Shown piece after piece: positions 16,329 through 24,979 of a DNA stretch of 64,000 bases. A program made the position numbers and the translations under genes. The stretch's first letter is position 1; each line of letters begins with the position of its first letter. A model generated the notes under the pieces. It was given only the letters and a program-made list of their open reading frames with translations, did no database searches and was not told where the DNA came from. Source of the DNA: Bin87 sp965207585 (lineage in GTDB: Bacteria; Chloroflexota; Dehalococcoidia; Lucifugimonadales; UBA3495); NCBI GenBank assembly GCA_965207585.1, contig CBDBMT010000003.1, positions 806,001-870,000 on the forward strand, read 5' to 3'.

Positions 16329-17416
16329 CTGTCGGCAACCCGAGGGGCATTCTTCGCCAGGGCTGGTCTGCGGCGGTGGGCGACTACCCTATCGCCGGAG
16401 GGTGGAGCCGGGGCGGCGAGGCGCTGGTGGTCGGCGATGCTGAGGGCAGCGTTTACGCGCTCGACGGCAAGTCCGGCGCGACCGCCTGGGAGCGGCGCGG
16501 GGTTCACGAAGGTGGTGTGCTCGCGCTGGCGATCCACCCCAGCGGAACCGAGTTCGCCACGGCCGGACAGGACGGCCGAGTCTTGATATGGAATGCCGCC
16601 GAAGGTCAGGCAAGCCGGGCTATCGACGTCGGAAGCGGTTGGGTGGAAAACGTGGCGTGGTCTCCGGATGGCCAGTGGCTGGCGGCCTCCTGCTCGCGGC
16701 AGGTTCGCGTGTATGACGCGGACGGCGCGGAGCTTTGGCGGTCTGACGATCATCCCAGCACCGTCAGCGCCATCACCTGGTCGAGCGCAGGGGAGCTGGC
16801 GACGGCCTGTTACGGTCGAGTGACGTTCTTCGACCCTTCTAGTGGGACCCTTCGCCAGATGATGGAGTGGCAGGGATCCCTGGTGTCGATGGTGCTGAGC
16901 GCGGACGGGAGCATCGTGGCCTGCGGCAGCCAGGACAACACGGTGCACTTCTGGCGTCGCTCCACGGAGCAGGACTCCATGATGTCGGGATATCCTGGCA
17001 AGCCGTCGGCCCTGGCTTTCGATGACACCGGCACCCTTCTGGCCACCGGCGGCGGCGAGGCGGTGACGGTCTGGAGCTTCCATAGAGATGGACCCGAAGG
17101 CACGACGCCCGGGGTTCTGGAGTTTCACGTTCAACCCGTCACGACGCTTGCCTTCGCCCCCGGCGCTTTGCGCCTGGCTTCAGGAGGCCGCGATGGCGCC
17201 GTGGTGGTGTGGTCGCTTCAGAAGAATGGCGAGGGTGGTCCGATTGGGGCCGCGGTTGTGCCGGGCGCAGTGGCCGAATCGTACTGGCGGCCCGACGGGC
17301 GCGCGCTGGCCGCGCTGGACGCGCAGGGCGGCGTGACGGTTTGGCGGATCGGACGAACCAAGGGCCGAATTCCCCGCCTGCGCGCACCGCAGCGCCAGAA
17401 TGCGGGCAGCGACTGA
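16316..17416 (+). CDS. WD40-repeat protein, partner of the COG0523 GTPase
   Basis: 366 residues made almost entirely of WD40-type blades: repeats such as VLALAIHPSGTEFATAGQDG, RVLIWNAAEG, MVLSADGSIVACGSQDNTVHFW and TLAFAPGALRLASGGRDG occur at about 40-residue spacing, enough for a seven- or eight-blade propeller. No signal peptide or membrane segment. ATG 16316 lies 13 bases inside the GTPase gene with GGAGG upstream, so the two are coupled. WD40 proteins are scaffolds; the coupling suggests it docks the GTPase or its client. Pairing with COG0523 genes is suggestive but its function is inferred. Confidence 0.85.
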   Translation: MSDLTVGNPRGILRQGWSAAVGDYPIAGGWSRGGEALVVGDAEGSVYALDGKSGATAWERRGVHEGGVLALAIHPSGTEFATAGQDGRVLIWNAAEGQASRAIDVGSGWVENVAWSPDGQWLAASCSRQVRVYDADGAELWRSDDHPSTVSAITWSSAGELATACYGRVTFFDPSSGTLRQMMEWQGSLVSMVLSADGSIVACGSQDNTVHFWRRSTEQDSMMSGYPGKPSALAFDDTGTLLATGGGEAVTVWSFHRDGPEGTTPGVLEFHVQPVTTLAFAPGALRLASGGRDGAVVVWSLQKNGEGGPIGAAVVPGAVAESYWRPDGRALAALDAQGGVTVWRIGRTKGRIPRLRAPQRQNAGSD

Positions 17417-17567
17417 GTGTCCGCTGAACCTGGCGCCGGCTTCCCGGGAGATACCCGCCAGAGCGGGCATCAAGGCCAGACGCGGAATCGCCGGCTTGGA
17501 TTTCAATAACATGTGCGAAGTCCGGTCCCCGCGAATTGAGATTGCCCTGGATGCCAACTCCGTCAGG

Positions 17568-17596
17568 TTGACCACAACTGCCTGCCGTGCTAGGTT
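17568..17596 (+). promoter_or_regulatory. Probable promoter of the riboswitch-controlled transporter operon
   Basis: TTGACC at 17568-17573, exactly 17 bases of spacer, then TAGGTT at 17591-17596, ending about 45 bases before the riboswitch region. Same architecture as the promoters at 12748 and 14823. Confidence 0.5.
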
Positions 17597-17639
17597 ATCG
17601 ACGTTAACAACTGAACACTCCAACCAACACCTGTCGGTG

Positions 17640-17870
17640 ACCCGCGCTCCTGCAGTCCGTCGAAACACGTCGGCGATGACCTGCGGAAAGCGCGGGACAA
17701 AAGGAAATCCGGTGCAAATCCGGTGCGGTCGCGCCACTGTAATTGGCGAGACGCTCTCCCGTGGGTATCCCTTCGAAGCGGGATGCTTGCGAAAACCACT
17801 GTCTGCCCAGTGCGGATGGGAAGGTGGAGAGCCGTCGCTATCAGCCATGAGCCAGGAAGCCTGCCTCAGG
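17640..17870 (+). promoter_or_regulatory. Cobalamin (B12) riboswitch
   Basis: The class hallmarks are present in order: AAAGGAAATCCGGTGCAAAT at 17701-17720, the core continuing GCGGTCGCGCCACTGTAATT at 17726-17745, and the 3' B12-box-like ATGAGCCAGGAAGCCTGCC at 17847-17865. Paired flanks surround them. The aptamer is followed by an intrinsic terminator at 17963 and then a binding-lipoprotein gene and two permease genes, so adenosylcobalamin or a related corrinoid should switch off this uptake operon, probably by transcription termination. Confidence 0.93.
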
Positions 17871-17962
17871 TGCTTTCTGACTGCACTTCGCGGAACGAGT
17901 GAAGCGGATTTACCGGTAAATCGGGCATGGCTGGCCAAGGCTACAGGATGCCCGTGAATACG

Positions 17963-17992
17963 CCCCGTCCACCAAGTGCGGACGGGGTTTTT
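17963..17992 (+). terminator. Rho-independent terminator of the cobalamin riboswitch
   Basis: CCCCGTCC at 17963-17970 pairs with GGACGGGG at 17980-17987, followed by TTTTT. It lies between the aptamer and the lipoprotein gene and is the expected expression platform. An identical stem ends the truncated copy at 14761. Confidence 0.9.
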
Positions 17993-18127
17993 GCTGTTCT
18001 CTCGAGAGCCAATTCGCCCCGTGCCGCCGACGGAAACCCGAATTTCGTTTCACCCAAACGGATGAGCTGGAAGATGCGGGACGGGGTTGTTCACTGGTAA
18101 CTCACCGAAACGTCTTGGAGGACGAAC

Positions 18128-19864
18128 ATGGAAAAATTATCGATACGGCATTTCAAACCCGCGTTGGTCGCGGGGTTGGCTCTTGTGCTGCTGCTGGCGG
18201 TGGCTTGCGGGGCTCCCGCGGCGCCCAGCGAGCCGGCTGCGCCCGCGGCGGTCAGCAACCCCCAGCCGACCGCGCCGGCCGCCGCCGCACCGGAGCAACC
18301 GGTAGCCACGGTCGCTCCGGCTAAACAAGCGGAGACATCGTCTCCGGCGCAATCACCGGCCGGGCCAACTGATGCCGCCATCGGGACGCGGCCGACGCTG
18401 AAAGCGGGCGTGATCTGGCTGGACAGCCCGCTGGATCCAGTGGAGGGCGGCTACGTCTCTACCCAATCGGCGTTATCGGAGACCTTGTTTCGACTCTCGG
18501 GAACAACGTTGAGCCCCGAACCGTGGCTGGCAACGGAAGCCACTCAAGTTGACCCCATGACCTGGAGGATCGGAATCCGGGAGGGCGTCAAGTTCCACAA
18601 CGGAAACGTGATGGATGCGCAAGCGGTGAAGGCGTCCCTGGAGCGGGCTATCCGATTGTCGGCGGCGGCGGCCGATACATTGTCCGTTGACACCATAACG
18701 GTCGAGGACGAGCAAACCATCAGCATCACCACGACGGTGCAGCAACCCACCTTGCCGGGCCTGTTGATCTTGCCGGCCCTCGCCATCACCGACGCGGCGG
18801 CGGCGGACACAGCCGGCGAAGGCAATTTCATTGCCGCGAAGGTTCTTACCGGCCCGTACATCCCCACCGAGTACGTGCCAAAGGAGTACCTTAACAGCGT
18901 AGCCAACGACGACTACTGGGGTGGAACGCCTCCGCTGGCCGGCATCGACCACGTCGCCATTTCCGACACCAACAGCCGGGAACTGGCCCTGCAGGCCGGG
19001 GACATCGATGTTGCTGTCAACGTATCACCCGATGGCGCCCGGGCGATCAACGGCCACCCGGGCACGCATACCAAGACCTCCGGCATCGGCACCTCACTGG
19101 TCCTGTGGTGGGTCAATTTCGAGCGCGGCATCTTGTCCGACCCGCTGGTGCGCCGGGCGGTGGCCCACGCTATTGACCGGGAGAGCATCGCTGGTGTGGT
19201 CGCTCCTCCCGGATCCGGATCCTTCGCTGAGCTGCTGCTCCCGGAAGTCCTGACGTCCTGTCCTGGCGTGAGCGCGCTGGCTTACGATCCTGACGAAGCC
19301 CGCAGTCTGCTGGCCGAGGCCGGCTATGCCGACAGCGACGGCGACGGAATCCTGGACAAGGAAGGTCAGCCTCTGGAAATTATTATCGGCGGTTATCCCG
19401 AGCGGTTCCAGCTGCCGATCATGGCCGAGGCCGCTCAGGCGATGCTGGCCGAGGTGGGCATCAAGGTCGAGGTGCTCATAACGGAATGGTCAGTGGTCAA
19501 GGAACCCGCATGGGACCTCTTCGGCTGGTACAACACTGTCGTGCAAGGCGGGGGAGACCCGGTGTTCAACATCAGCAAGTTCGCCGGGTTGAAGGGCGAC
19601 GCCAGCGGGAGCGGAACCAACAATTATGGACACTACGACGCTTCCGGCCTGGCGGACATAATCGCCCCCTCCGTCTCGGTGACCGACCTGGAGGGGCGAA
19701 AGGACATAGCCTGCGAGGCCCTGGCGGTGGTCACCGAAGAAGCCGCGTTTTTGCCGATTGCCCATGTGAATATGGTGTACGGCGTCAGTGACCGGGTCAC
19801 CGATTTCGAGGCCCACCCAACCTCCCACTATTTCTTCAACCACCAAGTTGGACTGAGCGAGTGA
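18128..19864 (+). CDS. ABC transporter family-5 substrate-binding lipoprotein (second paralogue, riboswitch-controlled)
   Basis: 578 residues. Signal peptide with lipobox LLAVACG (Cys27), Ala/Pro-rich linker, then the family-5 binding domain with the same landmarks as the protein at 12884 (PLDPVEGGYVSTQSALSETLF, SDTNSRELALQAGDIDVAVNV, PLVRRAVAHAIDRESIAG, ITEWSVVKEPAWDLFGWYN). ATG 18128 has GGAGG six bases upstream. It is the first gene after the cobalamin riboswitch and heads an operon with two permeases. A cobalt complex or corrinoid is the expected ligand by context; peptides or nickel chelates remain possible because the family is broad. Confidence 0.92.
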   Translation: MEKLSIRHFKPALVAGLALVLLLAVACGAPAAPSEPAAPAAVSNPQPTAPAAAAPEQPVATVAPAKQAETSSPAQSPAGPTDAAIGTRPTLKAGVIWLDSPLDPVEGGYVSTQSALSETLFRLSGTTLSPEPWLATEATQVDPMTWRIGIREGVKFHNGNVMDAQAVKASLERAIRLSAAAADTLSVDTITVEDEQTISITTTVQQPTLPGLLILPALAITDAAAADTAGEGNFIAAKVLTGPYIPTEYVPKEYLNSVANDDYWGGTPPLAGIDHVAISDTNSRELALQAGDIDVAVNVSPDGARAINGHPGTHTKTSGIGTSLVLWWVNFERGILSDPLVRRAVAHAIDRESIAGVVAPPGSGSFAELLLPEVLTSCPGVSALAYDPDEARSLLAEAGYADSDGDGILDKEGQPLEIIIGGYPERFQLPIMAEAAQAMLAEVGIKVEVLITEWSVVKEPAWDLFGWYNTVVQGGGDPVFNISKFAGLKGDASGSGTNNYGHYDASGLADIIAPSVSVTDLEGRKDIACEALAVVTEEAAFLPIAHVNMVYGVSDRVTDFEAHPTSHYFFNHQVGLSE

Positions 19865-19905
19865 TGTTGTGCAGGCATGGCCGGCGCAGCTAGAGGGTTT
19901 CCGGT

Positions 19906-20853
19906 ATGGGAGCATATCTGGTTCGAAGGTTGGCCACGCTGCCGCTCCTGCTCCTGGGCATCTCTGCCGTCAGTTTCTCGCTGCTAAATCTGGCGCCGGG
20001 CGATCCCGCCGAGATCGTCCTGCGCCAGCGTAACCCGGCTCAGTTGCCCAGCGCAGCGGAGGTGGCGGCCATGCGCGTCGAGTTGGGCCTGGACGCTCCC
20101 CTGCCGGCGCAGTACGCGCGCTGGGTGGGGCAGGCGCTGGTGGGCGACATGGGACGGTCCTACGTCACCGAGCAGCCCGTGGCTGCACAGCTGGCGCGCC
20201 GCACCGTGCCGACGGCCCTGCTCACCGGAGCCGCGCTTGCCATTGCGCTGCTGGTGGCGGTGCCCGTGGGCATCCTGTCCGCCCGTCGCCGGGGCGGCGT
20301 GGTCGATACCGTCGCGCGGCTGGCGGCGCTGGTCGGCGCGGCGGCCCCGTCCTACGCCCTGGCCTACGGGCTGATCATCCTGTTCGCGGTGAAACTGTCC
20401 TGGTTGCCGGCCCTGGGCTACGGTTCGGCGGCCCAGGTGGTGCTTCCGGCCATCGCGCTGTCCCTGGCGCCCATGGCGCAACTGATGCGGCTGATCCGCG
20501 CCAGCATGCTGGAGACCCTGGGGCAGGACTACATCAGAACAGCGCGAGCCAAGGGACTGGCTGAACAGACCGTAGCCTTTCGGCACGCCTTGCGCAACGC
20601 CCTGCTCCCGGCCATCGGAGCCACTGGGGTAAACTTGGGATACCTGCTCAGCGGCGCCGTCATCGTGGAGACCATCTTCACCTGGCCCGGCCTGGGTCAG
20701 CTGATGGTGGGGGCGGCCCTCACCCGGGACTACCCCGTGGTGCAGGGGTTCGTGACCTACATCGCGGTGGTGGTGCTGCTGGTCAACCTGGCCGCCGACG
20801 TCGCGCTGCGCGTCGCCGACCCGCGCCTGCGCTTCGGCCGAGACGAGACGTAA
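19906..20853 (+). CDS. ABC transporter permease, DppB/NikB type
   Basis: 315 residues with about six membrane helices. The N-terminal YLVRRLATLPLLLLGISAVSFSLLNLAPGDPAEI signature is that of DppB/OppB/NikB permeases, and the cytoplasmic EAA loop appears as YIRTARAKGLAEQTVAFRHALRNALLPAIGATG. It forms the pore half with the following DppC-type permease. It begins 42 bp after the lipoprotein stop and ends seven bases before the next gene, so it belongs to the cobalamin-riboswitch operon. Inner membrane. Confidence 0.92.
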   Translation: MGAYLVRRLATLPLLLLGISAVSFSLLNLAPGDPAEIVLRQRNPAQLPSAAEVAAMRVELGLDAPLPAQYARWVGQALVGDMGRSYVTEQPVAAQLARRTVPTALLTGAALAIALLVAVPVGILSARRRGGVVDTVARLAALVGAAAPSYALAYGLIILFAVKLSWLPALGYGSAAQVVLPAIALSLAPMAQLMRLIRASMLETLGQDYIRTARAKGLAEQTVAFRHALRNALLPAIGATGVNLGYLLSGAVIVETIFTWPGLGQLMVGAALTRDYPVVQGFVTYIAVVVLLVNLAADVALRVADPRLRFGRDET

Positions 20854-20859
20854 CGACCC

Positions 20860-21765
20860 ATGGCGGGCGAAACCCAACGCCTTGGGGGGCGCGTCCCCGT
20901 TCTACCCGCGTCCAGCGGTTCGCGCCGGCGTCGCCAGTGGACCGCGCTGCTGCAAGAGCCGGGAACCGCGTTGGGGCTGTTCCTGGTGGTGTCGCTGCTG
21001 CTGGCGGGGTTGCTGGCCCCCTGGCTTCCTCTGGATGATCCCACCGAGATCAACCTGCCCCAACGGTTGCTCTCTCCGTCGCCGGAGCACCTGTTGGGCA
21101 CCGACCACCTGGGTCGGGATACCTTCAGCCGGATCGTTCACGGCGCGCGCATGACCCTGCTGGCCGCCGCCGCTACCCTGGCCCTCAGCATGACCATCGC
21201 GCTGACGGTGGGAATACTATCCGGATACCACGGCGGCTGGCCGGACACCGCCCTCATGGGTGTCGTGGACCTGCTCCTGGCGTTTCCCTCGCTGATCCTG
21301 GCCATCGCCGTGGCTGGGGCCCTGGGGCCCGGCCTGTTCAACGTGCTGCTGGCGGCCGGCGCGGTGTGGTGGGTGGGTCATGCCCGCATCATCCGGGGGG
21401 TGACCCTGGGCGCGCGGCAGATGGAGTACGTAACGGCGGCGCGCGCGGCCGGGGCCGGCGGCCCGCGCATCATCCTGAAGCACATTGCCCCCAACATCCT
21501 GGGGCCGATCATCGTGATCGCATCCCTGGATGTCGGCTGGATCATCCTGGGCATTGCCGGCCTGAGCTTTCTGGGGCTCGGCGCGCAGCCGCCCACGCCG
21601 GAATGGGGCGCGATGCTCAACGACGCGCGCCCTCACCTGCAAACGGCCCCACGCCTCTTGCTGCTGCCGGGGGCGGCCATATTCGTCGCGGTGCTGGGGT
21701 TCAACCTGCTGGGCGATGGTATGCGAGACATCCTGGACCCACGGACTGCCTCATCACGAAGCTGA
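20860..21765 (+). CDS. ABC transporter permease, DppC/NikC type
   Basis: 301 residues. After a short cytoplasmic N terminus the first membrane helix leads to LLSPSPEHLLGTDHLGRDTFSRIVHGARMTL, diagnostic of DppC/OppC/NikC permeases. The EAA loop is MEYVTAARAAGAGGPRIILKHIAPNILGPI, and the C terminus keeps FLGLGAQPPTPEWGAMLNDARPHL. ATG 20860 is six bases after the stop of the first permease. Normally one or two ATPase genes (DppD/DppF type) follow; here none does. The operon therefore ends without its motor and must use ATPases encoded elsewhere, or was truncated. Confidence 0.92.
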   Translation: MAGETQRLGGRVPVLPASSGSRRRRQWTALLQEPGTALGLFLVVSLLLAGLLAPWLPLDDPTEINLPQRLLSPSPEHLLGTDHLGRDTFSRIVHGARMTLLAAAATLALSMTIALTVGILSGYHGGWPDTALMGVVDLLLAFPSLILAIAVAGALGPGLFNVLLAAGAVWWVGHARIIRGVTLGARQMEYVTAARAAGAGGPRIILKHIAPNILGPIIVIASLDVGWIILGIAGLSFLGLGAQPPTPEWGAMLNDARPHLQTAPRLLLLPGAAIFVAVLGFNLLGDGMRDILDPRTASSRS

Positions 21766-21977
21766 CCGATACGCGCCAGGCGAAGTCGCCGGATCGGGCG
21801 GGACGAACGCGCGCTCCAGAGTATTGCCTATTCCCGGTGTGCGCGGACTGCCATCTTTGCACACCGTCCAGCCGGATTTGGATACTGAATTGCGGGCGGC
21901 CACGATTTGGGGGATGATTGGCGGGTGACTGGCACATGATAAGGACTGAACACGCGAAACGCACGGGAGGCAGAACA

Positions 21978-22913
21978 ATGAGCGACCTGGTATTGCGCAC
22001 CGCCGTAGGCAACTACGGGCACACCACTCCGCTGAAGGACGGCACCATCACGTCGCCGGCGTTCAGCATGGAGCACGTCGAGGTGTCGCCGGTGACCAGC
22101 ATCTTCCGCCGGATGGTGCGGGAGCTGGAGTTCGACGTGGCCGAGATGGCGCTGTCAACGTACCTGTGCGCCCGGGCGCACGGCAAGCAGTTCACCGGCG
22201 TGCCCATCTTCCTGACGCGGGCCTTCTACCACGGCGGCATCGTGGTCAACCGCAAGAGCGGTATCGAGTCACCCAAAGACCTGGAGGGCAAGCGGTTCGG
22301 GGTGCGCAGCTACACGCTGACGCCGGGGGTGTGGACGCGCGGACTGCTGCAAACGGAGTACGGCGTGGACCTGGACGCGGTTACCTGGGTACTGTCCGGC
22401 GACGAGCACGTGGCGGAGTACGTGGCGCCGGCCAACGTGGTGTCGTCGCCCAACGGCAACCTGGGCGAGATGCTGCTGTCCGGCGAGATCGACGCGGCCA
22501 TCGGGGCGGGTCCCATCGACTCGCCGGACATGCGGCCGCTGTTCGACGGGCCGGACGCCGCCGACGCCGCATGGCACCGGAAGACGGGCGTGTATCCCAT
22601 CAGCCACATGCTGGTGGTGAAGAACGCCGCGCTGGATGCCAACCCCGACCTGGCGGCGGAGCTGTTCGAGACCTTCAACACGGCCCGCGCCCTCTACCTC
22701 GGCAAGATGCGCTCAGGGGACGCCGCCGCGCCGGAGGACCGGTTCCTGCACCAGATGGTGGACGTGGTAGGCGACGACCCGCTCCCCTACGGCGTGGAGA
22801 GCTCGCGGAAGACACTGGAAATGTTCGTGGGCTTCAACGTGGAGCAGAAGGTGATACCGGCGGCTGTGGACGTGGACGAGCTGTTCCCGGAGGCGACGCT
22901 GGGGCTGGGGTAA
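21978..22913 (+). CDS. 4,5-dihydroxyphthalate decarboxylase-like / periplasmic-binding-fold protein, no signal peptide
   Basis: 311 residues with a type-II periplasmic-binding fold: FDVAEMALSTYLCARAHGKQFTGVPIFLTRAFYHGGIVVNRKSGI then SPKDLEGKRFGVRSYTLTPGVWTRGLL. The pattern matches proteins annotated as 4,5-dihydroxyphthalate decarboxylase or ABC substrate-binding relatives. There is no signal peptide or lipobox, so it is likely a cytoplasmic enzyme in aromatic or related catabolism. ATG 21978 has GGGAGG seven bases upstream; the frame extends 20 codons further without a ribosome site. The enzymatic assignment is by family resemblance only. Confidence 0.75.
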   Translation: MSDLVLRTAVGNYGHTTPLKDGTITSPAFSMEHVEVSPVTSIFRRMVRELEFDVAEMALSTYLCARAHGKQFTGVPIFLTRAFYHGGIVVNRKSGIESPKDLEGKRFGVRSYTLTPGVWTRGLLQTEYGVDLDAVTWVLSGDEHVAEYVAPANVVSSPNGNLGEMLLSGEIDAAIGAGPIDSPDMRPLFDGPDAADAAWHRKTGVYPISHMLVVKNAALDANPDLAAELFETFNTARALYLGKMRSGDAAAPEDRFLHQMVDVVGDDPLPYGVESSRKTLEMFVGFNVEQKVIPAAVDVDELFPEATLGLG

Positions 22914-22982
22914 CAAGGACTAGAGCACTCTCGACGTGCCACTGACATCGTTAGCTCGATTTGGCGAACTACAGCACTTACA

Positions 22983-23510
22983 ATGTTGCGCGACATGGAC
23001 GCTTTGCTAGTGAACGCCGGCAGTTGGGCCAGCATATCGGGAGCGGCTATATCCACCGTCGGACTGATCTTCACGATTATCGTGGCCTGGGGCGCCAGAT
23101 CGGCGTCTCGGGCCGCGCGAGCGGCTGCGATCGCCACCAACAATAGCATCGAACGCCATCTGCAAGCGATAGATGTAGAACGCGCTATTGGGTTGATCCA
23201 ACGTATCAAGCTGTTGCACGATATTGGACGGTGGGAGGCAGCTTTAGAGCAATACCAATCTCTGCGCATGATGCTGTCCGAGATTATCGCACGCTGCCCC
23301 GAAGGTCACACCGAACGTCGGCAGAGACTGGCTACCGCCAGAGAGCGGGTTAGACGCATGGAAGACTTCATCAGTGAGGAGCACCTCAACCTGAATATTG
23401 AGGATAGCAAACGGGCTAATCTCAATCGAGAGTTGAATGAAATCCAGAGTGATCTGGAGGAACTGGCCAGTGACCTGGGGTTTGGCGATCCGCAAGAGGG
23501 GTTGACATGA
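22983..23510 (+). CDS. Hypothetical membrane-anchored coiled-coil protein
   Basis: 175 residues, not recognised. An N-terminal hydrophobic helix (about residues 17-36, SISGAAISTVGLIFTIIVAW) is followed by a long charged helical region rich in Arg, Glu and Leu heptads up to the C terminus. No strong ribosome site precedes ATG 22983; a second ATG lies four codons later. The TGA overlaps the ATG of the next gene by four bases, indicating a coupled pair. Base composition is lower in GC than the neighbours, hinting at recent acquisition. Confidence 0.6.
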   Translation: MLRDMDALLVNAGSWASISGAAISTVGLIFTIIVAWGARSASRAARAAAIATNNSIERHLQAIDVERAIGLIQRIKLLHDIGRWEAALEQYQSLRMMLSEIIARCPEGHTERRQRLATARERVRRMEDFISEEHLNLNIEDSKRANLNRELNEIQSDLEELASDLGFGDPQEGLT

Positions 23511-23872
23511 ACCAATTGGACAAAATTCTGGAAGGGTTGGTAAGAAGGACGGCCGACGGAGAACTGCAATGGAAGCGTACCGTAGCCGATAACGAATTCG
23601 TGACGTCCGTAGATGCAATCGGGATAGTCGTACGAGAGCTGGGCCGAAATAGTTTGGGCTTTCCGCACCGTCGGCAACTCGAGATTACTGACGAGAACGG
23701 CGCGACGGTCGAAGTCTTTGAGACGAGCGGCGGGGTGGCCAGAGTTCCAAACGACCGACGTGAAAGCGAAGAACGGGCTCGTCAATTGAAGGAACTTTAT
23801 CAAATGGCACGCCGTTCCGCCCTGGACACTCAAGCCACCTTGGAGAAGCTGGCCAAGGCTCTTGAAACCTAA
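23507..23872 (+). CDS. Hypothetical protein coupled to the upstream membrane protein
   Basis: 121 residues, not recognised. Predicted beta-rich first half (ELQWKRTVADNEFVTSVDAIGIVVRELG, then RRQLEITDENGATVEVFETSG) resembling small ligand- or protein-binding folds, followed by a C-terminal helix. It starts at ATG 23507, overlapping the upstream TGA as ATGA. Together the two genes form a compact accessory operon between catabolic genes; a membrane sensor plus soluble partner is possible but not shown. Confidence 0.6.
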   Translation: MNQLDKILEGLVRRTADGELQWKRTVADNEFVTSVDAIGIVVRELGRNSLGFPHRRQLEITDENGATVEVFETSGGVARVPNDRRESEERARQLKELYQMARRSALDTQATLEKLAKALET

Positions 23873-23910
23873 CTGGCCATCTACAGCAATGGGACGAGGC
23901 GCGACAAATT

Positions 23911-23942
23911 AAAAAACGGGGGCGCACCGATTGCGCCCCCGT
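23911..23942 (-). terminator. Rho-independent terminator of the leftward binding-fold gene
   Basis: A perfect ten-base stem, ACGGGGGCGC at 23916-23925 and GCGCCCCCGT at 23933-23942, is followed on the minus strand by a run of T. It lies 28 bases past the stop of the gene at 23970 and also faces the end of the rightward pair. Confidence 0.85.
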
Positions 23943-23969
23943 CCGTTTCGGTCGATCCGTCGGGTGCGG

Positions 23970-24857
23970 CTACACGGCCACGGCCTGCTCGTAGGTGACG
24001 TGGCCGAGCTGTTCCCGGGGAAAGATTTCCCAGTCCAGCATCCAGCGGTGGGTGCGGTCGAACATCTCCTTGGTGTAGGGCTCGAAGACCAGGCGCTCGC
24101 CGATGCCGGCGCGGCGATGGTCGAAGAGTGGGTGGTAGCGCTCGGGCAGTTCGTTCAGGAAGTAGCGCTGGTAGCGCTCCTTGGCCGCGTCGATCTCGCG
24201 CTGGGCGCGCTGCAGGGCGTTGAAGTAGGCCCAGATCTGGTCGTCGCTGGCGTCGCCGTTGATGAGGAAGCCGATCATGAAGCTGGTGTCGACCAGCTTG
24301 CGGAAGCCCTGCTGTTCCAGCACGTAGCCGGGCGCGCCGAACACGTTGGCGGCCGGCACTCGGCGATCCAGCGCCAGTTGCAGCCGGTCCAGCGGGCCGC
24401 CGACGAACTGGAGCTTGATCCGGTCACGGGGCAGGATGCTCTCCAAGGCTTGGAGGGCGGAGAAATGGCTGCCGGAATGCCAGCCGACGGCGACCTCGAC
24501 GCCGGCCAGGTCCTCCGGCGTTTGCAGGGGAGACTCGGGAGCCACCCAGATGCCGCTGGGGGTGACGGAGTAGGCGTGCCCCCACATGCGGCCGTGGGCG
24601 GCGCTGGCGGCCATGCCCACCGCCCAGTGGCAGGCGGAGCTGATCTCGCAGCCGCGGCCGGCCTCCATGGACTCGAAGGCGCCACGCTTGATCTCCATGG
24701 GCGCGCCCTCGGCGGAATCGACCGAGGGGTTGATGGTCTCGTCAGGCCGGTTTGACGCGACGAACTCGTAATCGAGCCCTTCGTCGGCGAAGTAACCCTT
24801 CTCTTCGGCTACCCATTCCTGGAGCCGGCCGTGGGGGACGATACGGAACTTTGACAT
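23970..24857 (-). CDS. Periplasmic-binding-fold protein of the NMT1/THI5-like type, no signal peptide
   Basis: 295 residues. The N terminus KFRIVPHGRLQEWVAEEKGYFADEGLDYEFV is the classic opening of NMT1/THI5/SsuA-like binding proteins, followed by TPEDLAGVEVAVGWHSGSHF. No signal peptide is present, so it is either a cytoplasmic enzyme like 4,5-dihydroxyphthalate decarboxylase relatives or an intracellular binding protein. ATG 24857 has GGAGG six bases upstream. It is divergent from the luciferase-like oxidoreductase gene and ends in a strong terminator. A second member of the same broad fold lies at 21978, suggesting a shared catabolic theme. Confidence 0.75.
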   Translation of the reverse strand: MSKFRIVPHGRLQEWVAEEKGYFADEGLDYEFVASNRPDETINPSVDSAEGAPMEIKRGAFESMEAGRGCEISSACHWAVGMAASAAHGRMWGHAYSVTPSGIWVAPESPLQTPEDLAGVEVAVGWHSGSHFSALQALESILPRDRIKLQFVGGPLDRLQLALDRRVPAANVFGAPGYVLEQQGFRKLVDTSFMIGFLINGDASDDQIWAYFNALQRAQREIDAAKERYQRYFLNELPERYHPLFDHRRAGIGERLVFEPYTKEMFDRTHRWMLDWEIFPREQLGHVTYEQAVAV

Positions 24858-24979
24858 CGGGAGCCTCCATGTAGCGCGGTTTCGTAACGGAATTATCGCG
24901 GATGCTCACCCTTGTTTCAACTTGGCGTTGGCAATATGATGACGCCGGAAGCACGGTTGCAATAAGAAGGCGGTTTCGA

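Noticed and set aside
17400..17957. A 185-codon open frame over the cobalamin riboswitch
   Set aside because: It covers the conserved aptamer boxes, has no family match and no ribosome site; the RNA explains the conservation.
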